This document shows positions 56,401 to 64,000 of a DNA stretch of 64,000 bases, piece by piece. Origin of the DNA: Takakia lepidozioides (lineage: Eukaryota; Streptophyta; Takakiopsida; Takakiales; Takakiaceae). Positions within the stretch are counted from its first letter, which is position 1, and every line of letters begins with the position of its first letter. The translations under genes were made by a program, and so were the position numbers. The stretch covers positions 16,120,001 to 16,184,000 of the forward strand of contig CM060734.1 of assembly GCA_030704615.1 (NCBI GenBank), given 5' to 3'. The notes beneath the pieces are model-generated. The model saw only the letters and a list, made by a program, of their open reading frames with translations, was not told the DNA's origin and searched no databases.

Positions 56401-56874
56401 CGGAGACTTAGCAACAGTGCCTTGTAACCGCTTCATCTCTTCCACCAGACCATTGTACATCAATTCCGCCCAAGCTACATCCTCTCCCCTCAAGGCTTTC
56501 AGTATCTCCTCCGAGAATGATCTGCTCAAGTACTGTTGGTTCTGTTTCATGGCAAACAGGACATTTAGTATTTGGCCAATTTCTCTTAGCCTTGGGTACT
56601 CAGCCTTGATGCAGGTGTATCCTTGAGTTTTAAAGAAACTCCCTTCTTGGAACAAATTGCCTATCTACAATCTTGCCCTGTGCTCATCCACATCCACATG
56701 ACCCGATGGCAAATTGAACAATTGCTGCAGGTACTGGGGAGTAATTTCTATATCTACTCCCCTCACATGGGTAAGATTTCCCCTCCCGTCAAGACGCTGG
56801 TTATTCGGAGCCACCCCGAATGTTTCATTCATAACTCTTCTAATTTCTTGTTCTTGTTTCTTGGAGGGAACCAC
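53426..56874 (-). pseudogene. Family B ORF2, nearly complete, copy 4
   Basis: About 1150 codons in sister-consistent order. N-terminal globular region: VDIEITPQYLQQLFNLPSG, QQYLSRSFSEEILKALRGED. Acidic, Pro-rich linker. Coiled coil (about 55700-54700): ELKQEFEARIATECANKVD, YSRIAELQDDVEGLQTQVDD. C-terminal globular region: AMIMPFNQISIVMDLAWKEF, YIYTKTKEVSSIVMGCGLYY. Basic tail to 53426. Breaks include TAG for Gln after EHRARL (near 56675), TAG near 55433 and 55396, TAA near 54604, TGA for Trp near 54250, TAG near 54020, and a shift near 53820. The N-terminal part loosely recalls plant 'putative transposon protein' domains; I recognise no enzyme. A structural, Gag-like role is an inference. Confidence 0.7.
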
Positions 56875-56901
56875 CTACATGAAATTCTCGCTCTTGATTG
56901 G

Positions 56902-58218
56902 CTATTGCCTCCTTGTGTAACTTCTTAATTTTACCCCCCTCAGTGGACATTCCCACCTGAAATGTCCACTAGGACAGCACATGTGGCAAAGGCCCCCCTT
57001 TTCTGTACACGTAAAGGGTTCCGTTACCTTTGCCCTGAATGCATTAATGGGCCCACAAATAGTTTTGGTTGATGTACCGGGTAGGTACTTTGACGGCCCA
57101 GTTTGTCCTCTTGCATGATGACACCCACTTTTACAATATATGCACCGCGGTGTGCTTCGCCCTAGTGGCCGCGTGTTTGCTTTTAAACATGCCCCCGTCT
57201 TCCCCTGTCCGCATGGCACATTCTCCGAGTTTGACTTCCAAGCTATCCTTTCACTTGCCGGCCACTTTTCTGACGTTAACCCGCGTCCACCTGTCACTGA
57301 CTCTATGGACTCTACAACTTGCATAGGCTGTGTTGGGCTGTGACAGACTGTGTCAAACTGTGATAAACTATGATAGGCTGTGTGATGTTGTGATGGGCTG
57401 TGATAACTGTGCAAACACCCGTGTTCTCCGCTCAGGCCATACACATTCGGCTTTACGACAAGTGCTTCATGCTCCGTTGGTATCACCGGTGCAGCCCGTG
57501 ACCGTTTCTGTGTTTCAACATGCAAATCATGCTGCAATGGTTTGTCATGGATACCACTGTATCCCTTCAACTTATTGGCATTGACTCTTCCCAGCATCTC
57601 TTTGTTAATGGTTTGTAACATGGTTGTGTTGTTATCATACATCTTCTGTATGACATAAGGTCCTTTCCATGGTGACTTAAGCTTAGAAGCTTTCATCTTT
57701 CCCTTCTTCTGCAACCACAGAACCAAATCACCCGTCCTAAAAGTTTTCACTTTACCTTCATAAAATTGATCCTTCTTCTTCATCTGAATTCTGGCCATGT
57801 TATCTGCTGCATCCGCACGTACTTCTTCCACATGATATAATTCATGTTTCCTGACTTTAATTGAATCTTCCAACTCCATTCTCCTTCCCCATTCAGTTCT
57901 CATGGTAGGTAACAAGAACTCCACTGGAAGTAAAGCTTCCATACCATAAACTAATTGGAATGGTGTATACTTAGTGGTGACTTTATATGAAGTCCTGTAT
58001 GACCACAAAGCTGTCAGCAACTTTGTATCCCAATCCGTTCTGTTTGCATTGACTATCTTAGCCAAAATAGTACATAGTATTTTGTTGGTGGCTTCTGCCT
58101 GCCCATTACCCTGTGGGTAATAGGTTGTACTCTTCCTGTGCACAATCATGAACTCTTTAGTCAATAGTTCTATAGTCTCGTTAATGAAGTGACTTCCCTG
58201 GTCACTAATAAATTCCAG
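56902..58218 (-). CDS. Integrase C-half, repeat tail and zinc knuckles, copy 4
   Basis: Minus strand from FISDQGSHFINETIELLTKEF through QAEATNK (catalytic Asp and Glu), WKGPYVIQKMYDNN and KLKGYSGIHDKPLQHDLHVE, a CACAGCC-type repeat tail (about 57320-57410), then CIYCKSGCHH and CHMCCPSGHFRWEC, a CX2CX4HX4C knuckle, ending RRQ and TAG at 56902. The N-half of integrase is in the inverted segment at 61774-62317. The knuckle directly upstream of ORF2 is shared with copy 3. Confidence 0.75.
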   Translation of the reverse strand: MEFISDQGSHFINETIELLTKEFMIVHRKSTTYYPQGNGQAEATNKILCTILAKIVNANRTDWDTKLLTALWSYRTSYKVTTKYTPFQLVYGMEALLPVEFLLPTMRTEWGRRMELEDSIKVRKHELYHVEEVRADAADNMARIQMKKKDQFYEGKVKTFRTGDLVLWLQKKGKMKASKLKSPWKGPYVIQKMYDNNTTMLQTINKEMLGRVNANKLKGYSGIHDKPLQHDLHVETQKRSRAAPVIPTEHEALVVKPNVYGLSGEHGCLHSYHSPSQHHTAYHSLSQFDTVCHSPTQPMQVVESIESVTGGRGLTSEKWPASERIAWKSNSENVPCGQGKTGACLKANTRPLGRSTPRCIYCKSGCHHARGQTGPSKYLPGTSTKTICGPINAFRAKVTEPFTCTEKGGLCHMCCPSGHFRWECPLRGVKLRSYTRRQ

Positions 58219-59556
58219 ATGAATCCCAACTATGCACAGAAGGTTGGGGAAGAGATCAAGAAGTTGGCTGAGGCTAAGTTCATATACCCGATAGAGTATA
58301 CAACTTGGTTGTCACCCATTGTGATAGTTCCCAAGAAGAATGGTAAACTGAGAGTGTGTGTGAACTATAAGAAGCTGAATGCTTGTACAAAGAAAGATCA
58401 TTTTCCCTTGCCATTCACAGAGGCTGTATTGGACACTGTGGCTGGCCATGAGATGTACTTATTCATGGATGGCTTTAGTGGGTATAACCAAGTACAGGTG
58501 GCAGAATAAGACCAGGCTTTCATCACAGACTGGGGTGCTTATGCATACAAAGTCATGCCTTTTGGACTTTGTAATGCACCAGCAACATTTCAGAGAGTGA
58601 AGAGTGAATCCTTCCATGAGTATCTGGATGATTTCATGCAAGTGTTCTTAGAAGATTTCAGTGTGTACAGTTCTAAGAATGAGCACTTGCATAAATTGGA
58701 GTTATGTTTGGCCAAATGCAGGATGAGAGGTCTGGGTCTGCATCCAGAAAAATGTACTTTCTGTGTGAACTCAGGGGTACTTCTGGGACACATTGTGTGT
58801 AAGAAGGGATTACTTGTGGACCCCTGAAAAACGGAGGCCATTAAAGCATCACCACCACCAGGAAATGTTAAAAGTCTAAGGAGATTCCTTTGACAAACCA
58901 GTTACTACAGAAGGTTTGTTAAACGGTATGCACAGATGGCAGCACCTTTGAGCAAGCTTCTCAAGAAGGATGTAGTGTTTAGATGGACAGCTGAATGTCA
59001 GCATGCTTTTGAGGAACTTACATTGTAAGTAACAACTACACCTGTGCTGATTAACCCTCACTGGCACGTAGTATTTCATGTACACTGTGATGCCTCAGGA
59101 GAAGCATTGGGAGCTGTGTTAGCCCAAAATATCATAGGAAACATAGATTCACCTGTGTACTATGCTAGAAGGTTATTGAACAGTGCTGAAAGGAACTATA
59201 GCACCACTGAAAGAGAAGCATTGGCAATGATTTATGCAGTCAAGAAATTCAGGCATTACCTATTGGGAAGGAAGTTTATGTTTTATGTGGATCATCAGGC
59301 TTTGATTTATCTGGTGAACAAGCCTTTGATAAGTGGCAAGATAACAAGATGGGTAATAATCTTGCACGAGTTTGAATTCGAAGTTGTTTACAAGCCTGGC
59401 CGTTTGCATCTTGTGGCAGATCACTTGTCACGCCTAACAACAGGAGAGCTCGCCTCGGGAGTAGAAGACCAATTACCTGATGCGAGTCTATTTGCAATGG
59501 AGGTGCAAGGAAGTGCCAATGATTGGTTAGATTGGCAGTGGCCAATCAGATACTAC
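58219..59556 (+). pseudogene. Inverted RT and RNase H, family B copy 4
   Basis: Plus strand from MNPNYAQKVGEEIKKLAEA to DWLDWQWPIRYY. The RT box reads FLED (58645-58656) instead of FLDD, losing a catalytic Asp. Stops: TAA near 58507, TGA near 58825 and 58891, TAA near 59026. A deletion near 58512 also removes residues after QVAE. RNase H (59044-59400) is open. The start fits exactly after VPIKQAR, which lies on the minus strand at 62318-62350. Confidence 0.85.
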
Positions 59557-61043
59557 TGTAGTGTGAATGCAGGGGAGTGACATTACATTTTGTTTTATTG
59601 TTAAGACCCTGCATCACTACAACGGGAGTGCCCGGGTACAACTGCAAGAGGGATATATCCCTTCATACAGGTAATTTCATGGGCATACTGTGCTTATGCT
59701 TTGCCAGGATAAAAATGGCTAAGACATGACCATGCGTATTTTCATCCGTAGGATGAACGTTTTCATCCCAGGTGTTTAACCTAGAAACGCGGGTTGAGGA
59801 AAACGAAGAGGAAGATGACGGGCAACTCTTAGCAGCTGTTGCGAGCAGTGGGGTTGGCAGGGCAGTCTGTTTTTGGGAGGTTGACCTACGCTATGGGACT
59901 CTGCTTGGTTTAGAGAGTGGCATTAAGTGCTTCTGCTTGGTATTCTGTGTAAAGGGAAACGGTGCCGCTTTTCTCGTAATGATGATCAATTCCTGGAGTA
60001 GGAGCATGTAAGAAGAGCGGCGCACCACCGCTGTCGCCATTGCCTTGAAGAAAATAGTTATGGGCAGATGAGCAAGCAAGGAAAACGGCCAGCTGCCGGA
60101 AGCACAAGGAAGTGAGTTGTGGGCACAATCAATGGAGGGGATGAGGCATGTGAAGTGCTGGCTGGATGGCAACTCAGGTTATCTGTAATCAAAGCTTATA
60201 GCTGCTTTTGTGTCTTCTTACTATCAATTCTTAGGGAAGAATTGCACGCATAGAAGGATAGAGTATTTAGTTGGCAAGCCACAGGATGTTCCATAGGATG
60301 AAGAGGAGCCATCATGGCATGATAAATACTGGAATCAAGACAAGGAGAATAGGTTGAAGTGGCTGCTGACAGGCGATGGTGAGGTGCCATCTTGGCAGGC
60401 AGATCCACCGCTTCGCTGGAGGATAAAACAGATAAGTTCATAGACTGTGGGCTTCGATTTTTGGGGGTGGTGACTTAGAAATCGCTTTGGTGTGGATTTA
60501 GGACTGGCTCTTGGTAGAGGAGAAGGAGGTAGAGATATGTGATGGAGGAAAAAAGTTTTGAAAATGGAATGGAGACTCTGGACTTCAAACCAGGATAGGG
60601 AAATGATGGATGCACCTGATGTTATAGTGTCAGTAGGAGAAATGAGTGGGGGGAGAGACTGCTTGTCACTGAATCAGAATGGTCACTGTTTGTCTTCATT
60701 CTTGTTCTTGTTTCAGTGTTATGAACCTGCACACAATGCTGCCCTGGGTATTGACACACTGGAACCAATGTAGACCTAGCTTGGCTGATTGAAAACACCA
60801 GTGAGGGTTAGTTAGAACTGTTGAAAACAGAGAAAGGATAATGTGGATGGGGAAGCAACACCGACACTGATTTGGTTTTGGAACTGATTTCCAGTATGGT
60901 CTCAGGGTATGAACAACTGAGGTTCACAGTTGAAGGGAAAAGAGGGCTGTTGGGGTAATGGCTTGAAACCTGTAGAAAGGCTGAGAGCTGTTTGGGCAAT
61001 GGCTTCTTTTGGAAAAAGGTAGTGTGAAAGGTTGGACATTGGC

Positions 61044-61081
<38 letters not shown>

Positions 61082-61773
61082 TGAATGGGATGGTTATGCC
61101 TTGTGTGACCGAGGATGATTTCAAGGCTGGGTGCACTGGATGCCTGGCTGAGTTGTGCATTGCATTGCATGGTAGATATGCTGCTGTTGGAGAAGTGAGG
61201 AACCTGTAGACCAAGATTAGAGAGAGAGAGAAAAGGATTTGGGAAGGGAGAGAGCTGCTCAGTAAAAGGGGTTGATGGGGGATGGCCAATTTGGGGAGAT
61301 GAGATGAAGAAAACATGAACCCTGAAAGAGACCAGTGGCCCTGCAGTTCATGGCAGATCTGAGCTGCCTCCCTCTAAATCTGTGTCACCATTACAAAGGG
61401 GGCTTCCGACGTATCACTGCTCAAGGGAGCTTCACATTAAGGGTCGTGTTCAGCGCTGTCATAGGGCTAGTTGCATCACAGAAAAGATCATGGCAGCACT
61501 ATTAGCGTTGTGATCATAGGGCAAGGCTGTTGTATAAAAGTAGAACCAAGAGCAGGAACAATTCAAAACTCCCCATCCATGTCTTCTATTCCGCTGCGGC
61601 GTGGATGAGGATTGCATGAACTCTGATCACGAATGAACTAAGGGAAACCCACAGCCATGTGAAGATGGTTGGATCACTAGAACGTTCTTTCCTTTTGCTT
61701 TGACTTCAACTGGGGAGGAGTACAGATTAGAATCACCCAGAAGGGGATTCACGCCCCTTCTTTTCACACTACA
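59557..61773. mobile_element. 2.2 kb element with 11-bp terminal inverted repeats
   Basis: Left end TGTAGTGTGAATGCAGGGG (59557) and right end ...CCCCTTCTTTTCACACTACA (61773) form an 11-bp perfect inverted repeat that continues imperfectly. It splits the RNase H-integrase linker, which in copies 1 and 3 reads GATACTACCTTACTC without interruption. CTA occurs on both sides (GATACTAC | insert | CTATCTTACTC), giving a 2- to 3-bp target duplication. No transposase is recognisable inside; it contains (GA)n at 61045-61078, purine-rich repeats and short frames only. Likely non-autonomous. Confidence 0.8.
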
Positions 61774-62317
61774 CTATCTTACTCATGGTCAATGCCCACC
61801 CAGTTATGGGAAAGAATGGAGAAAGAGAATAGCTATCAAGGCTTTACCTTACACTATGATAGGCTGCAGAATGTATAAGCTAGGACTTGATGGAGTTCTT
61901 AAACGATGCTTGTACCACCATGAAGTAAATAAAGTTTTGGAGGAAGTTCATAAAGGAGTGGCTGGAGGACATTTTGGAGAAGAGACTACAAGTAGGAAGA
62001 TACTACTTGCAGGTTACTGGTGGCCTACTTTGTTCAAGGATGTACACAAGTACTACAAGAGTTCTGATGAGTGTCAGAGGCTAGGACCATTGCAGAGATC
62101 TGGAAAGATGGCTTTGCATCCTACGATGCCTACTGAACCATTTCAGAAGTGGGGACTAGACTTTGTTGGACCAATAAACCCACTAGCCAGAAATACACAG
62201 AACAAGTATATAATTACAGCCACTGATTATACTACAAAGTGGGTAGAAGCTAAGGCTTTGAGGGACAACACAACGTCTACAACAAGGTTCATGTATGAGA
62301 ACATACTCACAAGATTT
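61774..62317 (+). pseudogene. Inverted integrase N-half, family B copy 4
   Basis: Plus strand from [17 protein letters not shown] through [12 protein letters not shown] and LDFVGPINP to YENILTRF, where homology switches to the minus strand. The zinc region reads YYKSSDECQ, so one Cys of the HHCC set is lost relative to CQSCDECQ in copy 1. The continuation (PLEFISDQG in sisters) lies on the minus strand at 58218, proving a common origin of the two halves. Confidence 0.85.
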
Positions 62318-63314
62318 ACCTTGCCTGTTTGATTGGTACTGACCCTGGTTCCAATTCAATCTTATGCTAACAAATCTCAGGTGGTATCCCTTTCAGATCC
62401 TCATAACTCCATGCAAATACATCTCTGTATTTGATGAACAGACTCTTGGCTTCATCAAAGAATTCTGGCTCCAAATCAGCCCCCACTTTCATCAATCTTG
62501 GTTCCTCCTCCGTTCCCACATTCACTTCTCTCAACTGCTCCTCTGCTGTGATTGTCCATCCAGCCACAACTTCATCCTGCAAACTCACAGTGGCTGGTTT
62601 TTCTAGGATTTCCATTTCTCCCTCTCTTTCCTCATAGAAATATGGTGGGTAACTACTTGTTTCACCCGCAATTGGTGTGGCTGTTACTGCACCACAGCAG
62701 ATACCTTTAAAACAACTCAGACCTCCCAGTTGCATTTCTGCAACATGTTCCCACTCTGGGTGTGTAGCAAACAGGGCAGCTTCCTGCTCCTCATCAAGTC
62801 CTCCCCTCCAGTCATACTCTCTGACTCCACGAGGTCTTCTGGTAGCAGATAGCCTACTGGATTTCTTAGTGCTGACCTGTATCTTGTGCTTCCCATCATG
62901 TACATTCAGTAACTGGGAATTCCATTCATGGAATACCCTGGCCGGTTTCAGCCATGGTTGACCCAGTAATAAGGAGTAAGCTTCCATAACATCGTCCATT
63001 TTCAACATAGTCACTGTGATCTTAAATATCATCTTTTGAATCCATATCTTAACTCCCCTTATCAAGCCTAAAGGCTGTACACTCCTTTGATCTGCCATTG
63101 TTATTGTGAATGGGGCTGGTTTCATACTACTCAGACCAAGCTTCTGCCTTGATTGGTCTGTCATGATATTCACCCCCGAGCCTCCATCTATCAGTACATC
63201 GGTCAAATCTGTGCTTCCAATTCTCAATTGGAACACTGGCATAGAATCATCAAAGTCCATGACTGTTTCTCGCCCTTCTGGCTTCACATTATAGCTTGTC
63301 ACCTTGCTGTTCAA
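62318..63314 (-). CDS. Protease and RT N-terminal region, family B copy 4
   Basis: An open minus-strand frame of about 315 residues. Retropepsin-like domain with [12 protein letters not shown] (Asp-Gly-Gly in place of the usual Asp-Thr/Ser-Gly), [13 protein letters not shown] and [19 protein letters not shown]; then the [15 protein letters not shown] linker and [20 protein letters not shown] at the RT start, ending at KGIPPEIC and TAG. Beyond it homology continues to VPIKQAR at the inversion breakpoint. It would process the polyprotein. Confidence 0.8.
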
Positions 63315-63323
63315 GTCTGTGTT

Positions 63324-64000
63324 CTATGTCACATGAGCAATCTGATTAATCGCTTGATACAGCCTGTGCCTACAATGAGGTGCCACAGCCAATAGCTGTC
63401 CAATGGTAATCTCAGCTTTGGTCTGGCATATTACTTCAGCCAAAATCCCTTCATTGCTCTGCACTTGCGCAGCTTCTTTCTTCACTTCCTCTTCACCCTC
63501 TCCATCTTCTCTATCAGAGTCAGAAGTATCTGCCATAGGAATATCAATATTCTGGTCATTGTTCCTTCTTGGCTGGGGCTGCACTTGATGCACCCTTACT
63601 TGCCTAGGTTCTCTTGCAGCCGTCCTTCTGTTGTAATAACAATTCTCTTTAGAATGGTTATCTATTTTACAGATAGTACAGTGTTTCTCCTTTATGTGGC
63701 ATTCAACTGTGGTATGGCCTTCATTCTGGCATTTTGCACACCAAACACCCTTCTTCCAATGTGTTGCAGCCTCTGTGGCATACTTCTTCAAGATCTCCTC
63801 CAGTCTTTTCTCATAGTTTCCCCTCTTCAACTTCTCATTTTTCTTACTCTTTCTTTTGAGCTCTTGCTCTTCTTCCTCATCTGACTCATCCTCAAAGTCC
63901 TCATCATCCCTTCTATCTCTTCTGAGCATTCCCAATTGCTCAATCCTGTTGGCTATTTCAAATGCTCCTCCATTGTATTATGGGGTAACATATCCACTTT
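63324..64000 (-). CDS. Gag C-terminal part with double zinc knuckle, copy 4 (runs off window)
   Basis: Minus-strand frame entering from the right edge: acidic/basic region (DEDFEDESDEEEEQELKRKS), then CAKCQNEGHTTVEC and CTICKIDNHSKENC, two CX2CX4HX4C knuckles, then a Gln/Arg-rich and acidic segment to QAINQIAHVT and TAG at 63324. The same frame continues into the protease after this single stop, which could be a mutation or a Gag/Pol boundary. The knuckles should bind element RNA in the capsid. Confidence 0.8.

Larger units (their letters stand above)
52826..64000 (-). mobile_element. Family B copy 4, with internal 4.1 kb inversion
   Basis: Minus-strand order from the right edge: Gag C-terminus, protease, RT start; then a 4.1 kb segment in opposite orientation (58219-62317) with the rest of RT, RNase H, a 2.2 kb inserted element and integrase N-half; then integrase C-half, zinc knuckles, full-length ORF2, polypurine tract and LTR. 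It is the only copy with Gag and with nearly all of ORF2. Many stops and frameshifts. Confidence 0.85.

Noticed and set aside
1-64000. tRNA or rRNA genes
   Set aside because: No internal tRNA promoter-like boxes in a cloverleaf context and no conserved rRNA segment were noticed by eye; the only tRNA-related match is the primer site at 29294.

Overview
The window looks like nuclear DNA of a green plant or streptophyte alga. Genes are split by short GT-AG introns, two Ty3/gypsy LTR-retrotransposon lineages are nested in each other, and there are LINE remnants, microsatellites and a 500-base assembly gap. The style of the repeats recalls a charophyte such as Chara, but that is an inference from memory. 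No ordinary housekeeping gene was recognised; almost everything identifiable is mobile or mobile-derived.

Layout. 1-221 is the edge of a chromovirus LTR (family A). 222-5056 is degraded DNA with a diverged duplicated segment, a CCHC zinc-knuckle remnant and a LINE zf-RVT remnant. 5057-6575 is a decayed gene of unknown role ending in 45-bp coding repeats. 6578-13450 is family B copy 1, an Athila/Tat-like gypsy element with a long extra ORF ('ORF2') after integrase. 13451-25449 is a candidate ~12 kb DNA transposon. It carries a broken Mutator-like/SWIM transposase gene (minus strand) and, divergently, a ten-exon gene predicted to fuse a ParB-like domain to a circularly permuted DNA-methyltransferase-like domain. 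Intron 1 of that gene holds about 18 long palindromes in a trimeric higher-order array. A 500-N gap hides the right end.

25950-36330 is family B copy 2 (ORF2 and 3' LTR). It is interrupted by an almost intact family A chromovirus (28566-35540) with near-identical LTRs and a 5-bp target duplication. 36331-38138 has no recognisable gene. 38398-40607 is a decayed multi-exon gene with weak Ptta/En-Spm resemblance, and its GC-rich 3' flank recurs inverted at 52166-52825. 43354-44079 is a family A solo LTR with its own target duplication. 44366-45700 is a LINE reverse-transcriptase remnant. 45715-52165 is family B copy 3 and 52826-64000 is family B copy 4, both on the minus strand.

Family B copies 1, 3 and 4 each contain a different internal rearrangement: one relocated block and two inversions. 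Copy 4 also hosts a 2.2 kb element with terminal inverted repeats. In copy 1 most in-frame stops are TAG at positions where sister copies have CAG, which fits deamination of CHG-methylated cytosines. The strongest candidate for something undescribed is the ParB/methyltransferase gene with its palindromic intron inside a putative DNA transposon. The second is the conserved zinc-knuckle and coiled-coil ORF2 of family B.
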